DNA of 64,000 nt from a virus: positions 140,388-204,387 of the IMG/VR virus record IMGVR_UViG_3300009177_000028; one strand, given 5' to 3'. Under the pieces are notes generated by a model. It was not told where the DNA came from, did not search any database, and was given only the letters and a program-made list of their open reading frames with translations. Position 1 is the stretch's first letter. Every line of letters begins with the position of its first letter. Shown one piece after another: positions 32,605 to 39,925 of the stretch. The translations under genes were made by a program, and so were the position numbers.

Positions 32605-32805
32605 ATGGCGGTCAAGGTATCGGACTTGAAGGATCAGATAGGTGTGGGTGGCCCTCACCCTATCCTCTACTGTCGGTGTTGTGGGGGAGAGTATTCGGCC
32701 AACAAAGGCGATTACTTTCTCCTACCTCCTGACGAAGTGATGACTTGTTGTGAGCAAGAGTTGGTGCTTGTCACCAAACGTGTGGTGTATCAAGAGACAA
32801 GCTGA
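32605..32805 (+). CDS. small zinc-ribbon protein
   Basis: 66 residues from ATG 32605, GAGGAGG upstream. YCRCCGGEYSANKGDYF and later TCCEQ give a possible four-Cys zinc site. Its TGA overlaps the next ATG (TGATG). Confidence 0.6.
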   Translation: MAVKVSDLKDQIGVGGPHPILYCRCCGGEYSANKGDYFLLPPDEVMTCCEQELVLVTKRVVYQETS

Positions 32806-33221
32806 TGGGAGTTGCTGCACACACCATCCTCATTGTTGAGGATAACAACGACATTCGGCTTCTTTTCACCGCAGTGTTCACCTTATGTGGGATGAATGTT
32901 CTTGCCACCCGCACACTTAGGGATGCATGTCGGGCATTCGAGGCAGGTGTTCAGATTGACGCCATTATGGTAGATTACACATTACCGGATGGTGTAGGTC
33001 CCAACATCTTGACCCTTCTGGGCGACAAGTTGCCTAAGGTGCGAGTGTTGGTAACTGGACACGATATCACACATCCTGGTTTCAGTGAATGCTTCACCAA
33101 ACCAGTAGACATGGGCCTACTTTGTAGGTCGGTTCGTTCAGGATTGGAGAAGGTATACCATGCAACTAGCGAAGCAAGTGGAACATGCGGGCAAGTCGGT
33201 CAAGGTGTTCTACGACCCTGA
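32805..33221 (+). CDS. free-standing receiver domain
   Basis: 138 residues. LIVEDNND, phospho-acceptor Asp in MVDYTLPDG, Thr in LVTGHD, Lys in FTKPVD: complete receiver. The C-terminal 18 residues are read from DNA also coding the start of the next gene (62-nt overlap), unusual in this compact layout. Confidence 0.8.
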   Translation: MGVAAHTILIVEDNNDIRLLFTAVFTLCGMNVLATRTLRDACRAFEAGVQIDAIMVDYTLPDGVGPNILTLLGDKLPKVRVLVTGHDITHPGFSECFTKPVDMGLLCRSVRSGLEKVYHATSEASGTCGQVGQGVLRP

Positions 33222-33777
33222 TCCGCTCAACCCGCGCAAGGAGTGGGACAACGGCACCATCATGCTTCATTGGCATCCGAGGTACGACCTTGGAGACAAG
33301 AAGGTGGAGCGGTGCACGGCGGATGAGGTGCGAGAGGAGTACCAGGACAGGGGTGACCCGGTCCTCTGTATTCTCCCTCTTTACCTGTACGACCATTCGG
33401 GTCTGAGTGTCAGCACGGGTGGCTTCTCCTGTCGGTTCGACTCGGGCCAGGTGGGATGGGTCATCATCACTCAGTCCAAGAAGGAGGAGATGGGATTCCC
33501 CGATAACTACACTACGGAGATGTACGAGGAAGTCATCAAACAGGATGTCAAGACCTACGATGACTACCTGACCGGACAGGTGTTCGGATACGAGGTGGAG
33601 GGGCGAGATGGTGACACCCTGGACTCCTGTTGGGGTTTCGTGGGTGACATGGAGGATTGCCTCTCCGAAGGTAAGAGTGCAGCCGAAGGGTGCGAGGATC
33701 CTGCGGTTGCTCGGGAGGTGGAGGAGCTACAGGCACGGGCCACCTACGCTGGTGTGGGTGGAAAGGAGGAGTCATGA
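33160..33777 (+). CDS. conserved phage hypothetical protein
   Basis: 205 residues. DPDPLNPRKEWDN, WHPRYDLGDKK, LPLYLYDHSGLSVST, SCRFDSGQVGWV and DDYLTGQVFGYEV are landmarks of an uncharacterised family I know from many phages. C-terminus acidic. Function unknown. ATGA overlap to the next gene. Confidence 0.78.
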   Translation: MQLAKQVEHAGKSVKVFYDPDPLNPRKEWDNGTIMLHWHPRYDLGDKKVERCTADEVREEYQDRGDPVLCILPLYLYDHSGLSVSTGGFSCRFDSGQVGWVIITQSKKEEMGFPDNYTTEMYEEVIKQDVKTYDDYLTGQVFGYEVEGRDGDTLDSCWGFVGDMEDCLSEGKSAAEGCEDPAVAREVEELQARATYAGVGGKEES

Positions 33778-34028
33778 GAGAGTTTCGTTGCACACGTATC
33801 ACCCCATTCGGCCACCCCTACAACACCAACGCCCCGGCCTACATGGACACCTCGGCTCGCCAAGGCCACTACGTCCACGCACGGGATGAGGTGGAGGCTT
33901 ACAACAAGATGGCAAAGGAGTTTCCGGAAGACATTGAAGGCAAACCTCTGACGGAAACCTTCACGGTCGAATTCGTCAAGGATGTTACGGCCTGGTATGC
34001 TCCAAAGGAAAAGAAGGTGGGACCATGA
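33774..34028 (+). CDS. hypothetical protein
   Basis: 84 residues from ATG 33774 (GGAGGAGTC upstream). REFRCTRITPFGHPYNTNAPAYM opening and a TVEFVKDVTAWYAPKEKKVGP end. Unknown. ATGA overlaps both sides. Confidence 0.6.
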   Translation: MREFRCTRITPFGHPYNTNAPAYMDTSARQGHYVHARDEVEAYNKMAKEFPEDIEGKPLTETFTVEFVKDVTAWYAPKEKKVGP

Positions 34029-34312
34029 ACGACAACAAGCGTTTTCGTAATTCCGAATCGCGCAACCTGATGGCGTTCGTGCTCGCACTCGACCCCACCA
34101 TGCGAGATACTCTCCGACAGTTGCTTCGCATGGGGGCGTACAACATCCGGCACGACCACATGTACGTGCTCAACAAGGAGACTGGGAAGTATGACTACCT
34201 CCCGGATCCTACTGCGTGGAATGCCGACCTGGACGCCTTTGGTGGGAAGAACAACATGGGTGTCACCATGTTGCGCACACGTCAGGGCGAGTGGTTTCTC
34301 AACGGCTGCTGA
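34025..34312 (+). CDS. hypothetical protein
   Basis: 95 residues, ATGA overlap. NLMAFVLALDPTMRDTLRQLLRMGAYNIRHDH then TMLRTRQGEWFLNGC. Unknown. Confidence 0.6.
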   Translation: MNDNKRFRNSESRNLMAFVLALDPTMRDTLRQLLRMGAYNIRHDHMYVLNKETGKYDYLPDPTAWNADLDAFGGKNNMGVTMLRTRQGEWFLNGC

Positions 34313-34323
34313 AAGGAGCACAC

Positions 34324-34506
34324 ATGCTGGTCATTCAGGTTCTTTGGTCGGATGGTTTCATTCATAACGAGTGGAACACCGACAAGGAAGATGAAAAGGC
34401 AATTCAGGAGGCGCGCGATCACCTTCAGGATCCTACCTTCGAGGGTGACTACATGCGCATCATCACGAGCGATGGTGAGCTGGTGTGGGATAGTCGGAAC
34501 CAGTAA
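34324..34506 (+). CDS. small hypothetical protein
   Basis: 60 residues from ATG 34324 (AAAGGAG upstream). MLVIQVLWSDGFIHNEW; acidic helix KEDEKAIQEARDHLQD; GELVWDSRNQ end. Unknown. The 157 nt after it are AT-rich and hold AGGATAATATCCT. Confidence 0.6.
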   Translation: MLVIQVLWSDGFIHNEWNTDKEDEKAIQEARDHLQDPTFEGDYMRIITSDGELVWDSRNQ

Positions 34507-34663
34507 ACGTTACTCTCTGCGGAGAAGAAAGGCACGGTGGGACAACGTATACATATCAGATATAATCCAAAACGCACAGCCAAAACTAAAACTTCGTAGT
34601 ATATTGGGAGACAATGTCAGATAGGATAATATCCTGTCGTAGTGTGTAAAAGGGGTAAGACTA

Positions 34664-35062
34664 ATGTATACTGTTATGATCGTGGAAGATGACGATGATC
34701 AAATAGTCCTACTGTCGGGTCTCATATCCTCCTTTGGATACCGTGTTCTGACCGCTCGTTCCAAAAAAGAAGCTATGTCTATCATTGACTCACATGTCAA
34801 GATAGATGTTCTCTTTACCGACTTCATGCTCGGAGATGGGACGGGAGGTGAGATTCTGGCCGAGATGCGGGAACGTCTCCCACGTATCATGACCATCCTT
34901 TACACTGGTGTAACCAAGTTTCCTCCCAGTCTCAGTGGTGGGTTTGATGACTACCTAACCAAACCTGTCAATACAAGTGACCTTCGCTGCACCATTGCAT
35001 CCTGCTTAGAGGTGCGCACGCAGCGACAGAGTGATGTGAAGAAGAGTGAACGAGCAGCCTGA
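34664..35062 (+). CDS. free-standing receiver domain
   Basis: 132 residues. IVEDDDD acidic cluster, Asp in FTDFMLGDGTGGE, Thr in LYTGV, Lys in YLTKPVN: complete. The DFMLGDGTGGE signature matches DYWLGDGTGAE of the receiver at 36033, so these two are likely duplicates. Confidence 0.85.
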   Translation: MYTVMIVEDDDDQIVLLSGLISSFGYRVLTARSKKEAMSIIDSHVKIDVLFTDFMLGDGTGGEILAEMRERLPRIMTILYTGVTKFPPSLSGGFDDYLTKPVNTSDLRCTIASCLEVRTQRQSDVKKSERAA

Positions 35063-35078
35063 AAGGAAGGATACGACC

Positions 35079-35261
35079 ATGAATTCAGTTACCATCAAAC
35101 CGAGCAACAAGCGTTCCTTTCGTCTTACCATGCTGAATCCGCGCACCAAGGATCGTTTCACCTGCACGGTGGAAGGATTCACCAAGGTGGATGCGGAGAG
35201 GCGAGCACGTAAGCAGGCTCCCAACTTTTCGGTATGTGTGGAAGTTCAGGAGGCAGCTTGA
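35079..35261 (+). CDS. small basic hypothetical protein
   Basis: 60 residues from ATG 35079 (GAAAGGAAGG upstream). Strongly basic (NKRSFRLTMLNPRTKDRF, ERRARKQAPN), so nucleic-acid binding is possible. Linked to the next gene by a TTGA overlap. Confidence 0.6.
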   Translation: MNSVTIKPSNKRSFRLTMLNPRTKDRFTCTVEGFTKVDAERRARKQAPNFSVCVEVQEAA

Positions 35262-35578
35262 ACAAGAAACTAATTGTGTTGATTGGTAGGCGCTGGTTCC
35301 AAAAGGGACCGGGTAATACCTACCACGACACGGAGATCATTGCTCAGGGTTTCAAAGGCGGAATCCTCCACCATCGAACCACCATGGATTACGGGTATGG
35401 AGATACCTACATCCAAACAGGTGCTCGCTGGTTGGAGGATCAAGGTGTGCTCAAGTTGGAGCGTTACTCCAATGGAGCAGTGGAGCCGCTCTGGCGCTAC
35501 TGTCAGGACCACGGCATCAAACTGATTACTTCAGTGGTGGATGTGGGTTCCAGAAAGGAATTGAAGGAAGATGCCTAG
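35258..35578 (+). CDS. hypothetical protein (TTG start)
   Basis: 106 residues from TTG 35258 in a TTGA overlap, with AGGAGG just upstream. KKLIVLIGRRWFQKGPGNTYHDTEI, then GARWLEDQGVLKLERY. Resembles small phage proteins with a GRRWF..GNTYH.. opening. Unknown function. Confidence 0.65.
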   Translation: MNKKLIVLIGRRWFQKGPGNTYHDTEIIAQGFKGGILHHRTTMDYGYGDTYIQTGARWLEDQGVLKLERYSNGAVEPLWRYCQDHGIKLITSVVDVGSRKELKEDA

Positions 35579-35747
35579 CTTCATATATCGGCCCGGACCT
35601 TACAGAGGTCCCTGGCCAGTGGAACCGTGCGCCTTCTGCGATGAGCCAACCACCTGTAAGAGCAGGTGTGGGAAGTTCTTTCATTGCAGTGTCTGTCAGT
35701 TCAACAAGGTCGACAAGCGAACAAGGAAAGTGAAGGTAGCAGCATGA
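35571..35747 (+). CDS. 58-residue zinc-finger microprotein
   Basis: ATG 35571 lies 5 bases before the previous stop; the frame ends TGA 35747. CAFC...TCKSRC...FHCSVC gives six Cys and one His, a compact zinc site, then a basic tail (KRTRKVKVAA). Position and ATGA overlap with the next gene support it. Confidence 0.6.
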   Translation: MPSFIYRPGPYRGPWPVEPCAFCDEPTTCKSRCGKFFHCSVCQFNKVDKRTRKVKVAA

Positions 35748-35965
35748 CTCCCAAGCGCGCACAAGAGATTATCCAGGCTGCTTACGACCGCTGCACCTGT
35801 GGTCCCTGGTGTGACCAGTTGGACAAGGTGATGACGGATCAGGAAAGGAAGGAAGTCAACCAGGTGTGGGATACCATGCCAGGTGATACCAACTTCGTGG
35901 ATGCCATCTACCGCATTGCTCGTACAGACGCGCCCAACTGGGCCATCAAGACAGGACGTGAATGA
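35744..35965 (+). CDS. small hypothetical protein
   Basis: 73 residues from ATG 35744 in an ATGA overlap. TPKRAQEIIQAAYDRCTCGPWCDQ; DAIYRIARTDAPNW. Three Cys near the N-terminus. Unknown. Confidence 0.65.
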   Translation: MTPKRAQEIIQAAYDRCTCGPWCDQLDKVMTDQERKEVNQVWDTMPGDTNFVDAIYRIARTDAPNWAIKTGRE

Positions 35966-36036
35966 AAGTACACACAATCAAGGGAAACATCACACACTGG
36001 GAAGAAGATCCTTATCGGGAAAGGAGGCATAATTGA
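35962..36036 (+). CDS. 24-residue coupled microORF
   Basis: ATG 35962 is in an ATGA overlap with the previous gene and the frame ends TGA 36036 in a TTGA overlap with the receiver gene. MKVHTIKGNITHWEEDPY. It contains the AAAGGAGG used by the receiver's TTG start, so its translation probably couples the two genes. Confidence 0.5.
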   Translation: MKVHTIKGNITHWEEDPYRERRHN

Positions 36037-36416
36037 CTACTCCAAACACAAACATCACTAAAGGTACGCTCATGGTGGTTGATGATGATGCAGATAACCT
36101 GGAGCTAATGGAGTTTTCCTTGCTCCATCAGGGTTACGAAGTCATCAAAGCAGCTTCCATGTGCGAGGCCGTGGAAACGTTCCGCAGCAGTCCGTACCCT
36201 ATCCGTGCTCTGATTACCGACTATTGGTTGGGAGACGGGACTGGAGCAGAGCTGGTCACACACCTAGGGGAGAGTGCTCCTAGTGTGAGGATTCTGGTCA
36301 GCGGAAGTTCAGAGATTCGTACCAATAGGACGTTTGATGCTTTTCTGGTCAAACCTGTCCTACCTAATAGGCTTCAGGAGATTCTAGCGGATCTCCTTCA
36401 TGAGAGGGCGGTGTAG
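36033..36416 (+). CDS. free-standing receiver domain (TTG start)
   Basis: 127 residues from TTG 36033, GGAGG 7 nt upstream. MVVDDD, Asp in ITDYWLGDGTGAE, Ser in LVSGSS, Lys in FLVKPV: complete. Sister of the receiver at 34664. No output domain. Confidence 0.85.
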   Translation: MTTPNTNITKGTLMVVDDDADNLELMEFSLLHQGYEVIKAASMCEAVETFRSSPYPIRALITDYWLGDGTGAELVTHLGESAPSVRILVSGSSEIRTNRTFDAFLVKPVLPNRLQEILADLLHERAV

Positions 36417-36417
36417 T

Positions 36418-36612
36418 ATGTCGGCTTCTCAATTCGCAATTCAGTGTGTTCAACTCGCACAAGAAAGGATCAAGAAGATACTGTCAGACCAAACCATCAA
36501 AGTTCCAACGGATGTGCGCAAGTCTTTGATGGATTCTTTCGATGACCTACATCGGGCCGATGTGTGCCTAAACATGAGAAAGGAGGATCACAATGAGGCA
36601 AAAGGGACCTAA
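36418..36612 (+). CDS. small helical hypothetical protein
   Basis: 64 residues from ATG 36418, one base after the receiver stop. FAIQCVQLAQERIKKILSDQ and LMDSFDDLHRADVCLNMR helices. Overlaps the next gene by 20 nt. Unknown. Confidence 0.6.
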   Translation: MSASQFAIQCVQLAQERIKKILSDQTIKVPTDVRKSLMDSFDDLHRADVCLNMRKEDHNEAKGT

Positions 36613-37099
36613 GTTCTTCGTTTCCCGACAGAATTACTGGGGGATGTGTGAGGGAGATGGAACTATCGTAGAGGTCGCCCAAGGTGGTAGTGACTACGCC
36701 AACCCCGACATGCTCGGGGTTAGGTGGGCTCACCTGGGAGAGGGTAAGGAATTCTCGGATCCTCGGGAAGCGGTCGATGCTGCTATCGCTATCTGCGAAG
36801 AGTGGAAAAAGACCGACCCCAACGCTCATGTGGCGATGGGTAGCACCATGGGTTTCACCATGTACTTCGAGTGGGAGGAGTACGATAGCCTACGCCAGAA
36901 GGCGGAGGAGTTGTACCAGAAGCTCCCGAAGTGCGATGAGTGTGGCGGCCTGATGGGTGATGAGACATTCACCCACGACTACGCACTTGGTACTGACGAG
37001 AAGTTCTGCCGGGAATACTGTGCGGAAGAGAACTACCGCAAGATCGTCATCCAAGACCAGGAAGACGCACAAGAGGAGGAAGGTGATGAAGAATCCTAA
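36593..37099 (+). CDS. hypothetical protein with C-terminal zinc knuckle
   Basis: 168 residues, AAAGGAGG upstream. N-terminal strand pattern (FFVSRQNYWGMCEGDGTIVEVAQGG), then helix KAEELYQKLPK and CDECGG...CREYC, a zinc-ribbon-like site, ending in an acidic run. Unknown. Confidence 0.65.
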   Translation: MRQKGPKFFVSRQNYWGMCEGDGTIVEVAQGGSDYANPDMLGVRWAHLGEGKEFSDPREAVDAAIAICEEWKKTDPNAHVAMGSTMGFTMYFEWEEYDSLRQKAEELYQKLPKCDECGGLMGDETFTHDYALGTDEKFCREYCAEENYRKIVIQDQEDAQEEEGDEES

Positions 37100-37505
37100 A
37101 TTGCAGGAGGAGCTAACCAAACTCCTCAACTTGTCGGAGAGGGACCGCAACGATAAGCTCCGGCTTATCGAAGGTGAGCATCTTCTCGACTTGTTGGATG
37201 AGGAACGACATAAGTTCATGGACTCCAACAAGGGTTTCATGAATGCCATGTGCGATGAGCTGGTCGTACGTGGCATCTATCCCTCCAATGAAGGCAAGAT
37301 CAACACCATCTACCAGATGGTGAGTGGTTGGGGTGCACGGTGGCATGTGTGGTCGGGACCGTTCAACTGTCAGTTTTGCGGGACTGACCTGCGAGACCAG
37401 AAGGCGGGACCTCCCTTCAAACGTGAGATTGGCATCTACGATAGGGGACGTGACCGCACGGTTGCCTACCAATGCCCCGACTGTAAAAAGGAGTGGCCAA
37501 GATGA
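37086..37505 (+). CDS. zinc-ribbon protein
   Basis: 139 residues from ATG 37086. Helical N-terminal half (LQEELTKLLNLSERDRNDKL), then CQFCG...CPDCKKEW, a C-terminal zinc ribbon. Overlaps the previous gene by 14 nt and the next by ATGA. Confidence 0.7.
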   Translation: MKNPKLQEELTKLLNLSERDRNDKLRLIEGEHLLDLLDEERHKFMDSNKGFMNAMCDELVVRGIYPSNEGKINTIYQMVSGWGARWHVWSGPFNCQFCGTDLRDQKAGPPFKREIGIYDRGRDRTVAYQCPDCKKEWPR

Positions 37506-37666
37506 ATCATCTCACCTCTATTCGTCGAGCCTTCACCCAACTTCAGAAAGCCTACGATGTGGTCCAAAAGGAAGGGCGTAAGGCGGAGGCTATCCAACTG
37601 GTCCAATCTGCGGAACAGTATGTAGCTATGGCCAAGCATGTTCTTACCTCCGAAGAGGGTAAGTGA
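37502..37666 (+). CDS. 54-residue helical protein
   Basis: ATG 37502 in an ATGA overlap, TGA 37666. Entirely helical (RRAFTQLQKAYDVVQKEGRKAEAIQLVQSAEQYV). Coupling to both neighbours supports it. Unknown. Confidence 0.6.
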   Translation: MNHLTSIRRAFTQLQKAYDVVQKEGRKAEAIQLVQSAEQYVAMAKHVLTSEEGK

Positions 37667-37668
37667 AC

Positions 37669-37989
37669 ATGCGTAAGGTGGAGCGTCTCAAGAGTGAAGC
37701 TCGGGAAGCTGCCCACAAAAGGGGACATCAACTCAAACCGTTTCTGAGAGACCCACTCAAGGATACCTCTCGGAAAGTCTACTCCACTGTCTGTCTCAAT
37801 TGCGAGATGGGAGTGGTGGTAAACGATAGGCCGGCACCCAACGACATTGACATCAGTGGTGAGGCGGTGGCGCTCAACTGCAAGCGGGATGTTTCCAAGC
37901 TGCGCACTTCCTGTGTGCTGTGTGGAAACGAGATGGAAGGAAAGCGCCGGTGTCCCCTCTGTGGGGCACCGGAGGGAATCAAAGGATAA
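37669..37989 (+). CDS. double zinc-ribbon protein
   Basis: 106 residues from ATG 37669; an in-frame GTG at 37663 overlaps the upstream stop and is an alternative. CLNC (about 40), CKRD..., CVLCG and CPLCG give a classic C-terminal zinc ribbon. Unknown function. Confidence 0.7.
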   Translation: MRKVERLKSEAREAAHKRGHQLKPFLRDPLKDTSRKVYSTVCLNCEMGVVVNDRPAPNDIDISGEAVALNCKRDVSKLRTSCVLCGNEMEGKRRCPLCGAPEGIKG

Positions 37990-37994
37990 GTCTT

Positions 37995-38037
37995 CCACGA
38001 ATTGCTCATAAGCATATTCGCTTATGGGCAAGGGTGG
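37995..38037 (+). ncRNA. CTAC/GTAG hairpin family, copy 11 (CCAC/GTGG variant)
   Basis: CCAC..GTGG outer pair, as in copy 4, with an 11-position stem TTGCTCATAAG/CTTATGGGCAA. Sits before a membrane-protein gene whose relative at 23020 also has a copy upstream. Confidence 0.65.
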
Positions 38038-38067
38038 TGGAATTACCCACTAGAAAGGAAGTTGAAT

Positions 38068-38253
38068 ATGATCAAGTTCGCATTCGCCTTGTTTGTTCTT
38101 GGGTGTGTTTTCATGTGCGGGAGTCGTCTTCTGGATCACTGGTTTCCCAGCTTGGCTCAGAAGGTAGCATTCGAGACACCACTCGGCCCCATCAACTGGC
38201 TACTCATCGGGACATGTACGCTCTGTTTCGGAGCTTACAAGATGATGAAGTAG
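38068..38253 (+). CDS. small two-helix membrane protein (paralogue of 23020)
   Basis: 61 residues from ATG 38068 (AAAGGAAG upstream). MIKFAFALFVLGCVF and INWLLIGTCTLCFGAYKMMK align with the gene at 23020 in length, topology and end motif. Confidence 0.7.
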   Translation: MIKFAFALFVLGCVFMCGSRLLDHWFPSLAQKVAFETPLGPINWLLIGTCTLCFGAYKMMK

Positions 38254-38271
38254 GATGTTTCAGACATCTAC

Positions 38272-38371
38272 TACATCCTTACAGTTGTGCATTCATTCCG
38301 ATGTGGGAATCGCGCGTCAGCGCAGGGGTAACCACACCGTGAGGCGCTGGGTTCAATCTCAAGCCATGTAA
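38272..38371 (+). ncRNA. structured RNA element before the gene at 38383
   Basis: CTACATCCTTACA at the left and TGTAAGAGG at the right can pair like a stretched CTAC/GTAG hairpin. Inside, CAGCGC/GCGCTG close a 20-nt loop and GCGC repeats offer alternatives. GGGTTCAATC looks like a T-loop but its stem does not pair. Confidence 0.4.
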
Positions 38372-38382
38372 GAGGTTCTACT

Positions 38383-38733
38383 ATGGGCGTCCAAGTTGAA
38401 TTGAATTGGTGTAACGTAGCGGTTGACATGCCCAACATGGGGCCTGGAGCCGACCGTGCGGGATGGTGGGTGGAATACTTAGAAGAGCTTACATTCCTAG
38501 GTAAGTACGAAGCAATCTTACAATACCTGGCATATGCCAAACGTAGTCGTGCACTTGAAATCATCAATAAAGCGCATGAGCAAGTCAAACGTGCGCGAGT
38601 TGAGGACAATAGATCCAAGTCTGGTGTACAGAAAGCGGTTACTAGGGCAACTCTACCGGGCCCTAAGAAGACTTCACTTCCTACCAAGTCGGAGCCTTAC
38701 TTCTATACCAAGACGAACACCGGTACCAAGTAG
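38383..38733 (+). CDS. hypothetical protein
   Basis: 116 residues. VELNWCNVAVDMPNMGPGADRAGWW, helix LGKYEAILQYLAYAKRSRALEI, then a basic Lys/Thr/Pro tail. Could bind nucleic acid through the tail. Unknown. Confidence 0.6.
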   Translation: MGVQVELNWCNVAVDMPNMGPGADRAGWWVEYLEELTFLGKYEAILQYLAYAKRSRALEIINKAHEQVKRARVEDNRSKSGVQKAVTRATLPGPKKTSLPTKSEPYFYTKTNTGTK

Positions 38734-38746
38734 AAAGGAACGAGTC

Positions 38747-39004
38747 ATGAGGTGGAACGCATACATCAATAGACGACTGAAGAATGGGGATATCGAGACC
38801 TCCAAAGAGGTATTCGAGCTTCCGAATACGACCAGGGCCGATGGGCGCTTTGCCACCCTTCATGCTTCCAAGACCTACAACATGAACGAAGATGCGATTC
38901 TGTGCATTCCCGGTTGCACCATCGCATGCTCAGGTGAGAATCATACTCCTGAGTGTGATGAGAAGTATCATCCTTCTGCCCCCATCATTACCAAAGCTCG
39001 CTGA
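38747..39004 (+). CDS. hypothetical Cys-containing protein
   Basis: 85 residues from ATG 38747 (GAAAGGAACG upstream). AYINRRLKNGDIETSKEVFELP, then CIPGCTIACSGENHTPECDEKYH, a Cys/His-rich segment compatible with metal binding. Unknown. Confidence 0.6.
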   Translation: MRWNAYINRRLKNGDIETSKEVFELPNTTRADGRFATLHASKTYNMNEDAILCIPGCTIACSGENHTPECDEKYHPSAPIITKAR

Positions 39005-39017
39005 AAGGAAATACATC

Positions 39018-39473
39018 ATGTCCAATCGACACGGAATCGACTTGATTCGTTACGCGGTTCACATGCTGGACCACTGTAATGAAAGTTTCAATCAGCGCTT
39101 TCATCGGGCGGAGGACTTGCTCAAGATTGCAAACGCATGTCAGCAGTCCAAGTGGGACTTCTACCCCGATCAGTGGGACGAGCAGCAGATTCAGGAGTGC
39201 CTGCTTTTCGGGCGTACACCTGATTGGGCAGAACGACAGGATGGGAAAATCTATCCTGTCTACCTGCATGATGGTCCAAAGGAGTTTCAGGTGGGAATTA
39301 CCTGGACCATGACGGCAACTGTCCCCATCCGCGCACACAACCTGGACGAAGCTCTCGATTGGGCGGAAGGTGATATGCCACTTCCGAACAATGGTGAGTA
39401 TCTGGATGACTCTTTCGAGATTGACCAGGATACCACCAATGAGATGAATGCTGGCGAAAAGGAAGAAGGATGA
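39018..39473 (+). CDS. hypothetical protein
   Basis: 151 residues from ATG 39018. YAVHMLDHCNESFNQRFHRAEDLLKIAN, then a strand-helix pattern VGITWTMTATVPIRAHNLDEALDWAE typical of small phage proteins, and an acidic end. Overlaps the next gene by 26 nt. Confidence 0.65.
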   Translation: MSNRHGIDLIRYAVHMLDHCNESFNQRFHRAEDLLKIANACQQSKWDFYPDQWDEQQIQECLLFGRTPDWAERQDGKIYPVYLHDGPKEFQVGITWTMTATVPIRAHNLDEALDWAEGDMPLPNNGEYLDDSFEIDQDTTNEMNAGEKEEG

Positions 39474-39870
39474 GTTGGTAGACTACATTGTCGACCGAGA
39501 TGAGCTAGCCAGGCGCTTTCAGGAAAGCACACGCCTATCAGAGGATAGGGTAAAGACGATTCGAGAAAGGGAAGCCCTACTGCGCGAATTGGGTAGGGTA
39601 TGTGACCGCACAAGGTCTCTCATTGGTTCCCTGGATAAGGTATCTGCAAAGGAGGTGATTGAAAGTAATCGCACAATCAACCACGCCTTTCAGATTGCAA
39701 CCAAAAGGCCCGAAAACTGCGTAATGAAAACGTGCAGTTGTGGGCGAGTCATCGCACCATCTGAGTGGTTTCAACTCAACCTGGTTGGTTATCAGTCGAC
39801 CCAATCTATTGGAGGAGAACTGCGCAACTGTAGTTGTCAATCTACCCTCCTTGTCATTACTAAAAGGTAA
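39448..39870 (+). CDS. coiled-coil protein with Cys cluster
   Basis: 140 residues. Charged coiled coil (DELARRFQESTRLSEDRVKTIREREALLRELG), later KTCSCGRVIAPSEWF and LRNCSC that could form a zinc site. Unknown. Confidence 0.6.
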   Translation: MLAKRKKDELVDYIVDRDELARRFQESTRLSEDRVKTIREREALLRELGRVCDRTRSLIGSLDKVSAKEVIESNRTINHAFQIATKRPENCVMKTCSCGRVIAPSEWFQLNLVGYQSTQSIGGELRNCSCQSTLLVITKR

Positions 39871-39878
39871 AAAGGTAA

Positions 39879-39906
39879 TTGACTTTGCACCAAGTCAATT
39901 CATAAT
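39879..39906 (+). promoter_or_regulatory. sigma70-like promoter, 16-bp spacer
   Basis: TTGACT (39879), 16 nt, CATAAT (39901). The ATG at 39926 follows 20 nt after the -10 element. Confidence 0.65.
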
Positions 39907-39925
39907 TAGGTGAAGGGAGCCGAAC

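Noticed and set aside
22174-38037. CTAC/GTAG hairpins as plain rho-independent terminators
   Set aside because: No U tract follows any copy, and several abut ribosome binding sites.
38330-38371. tRNA suggested by GGGTTCAATC and a GCGC-rich D-arm-like stretch
   Set aside because: The T-stem does not pair and no anticodon arm can be drawn; kept only as a structured element.
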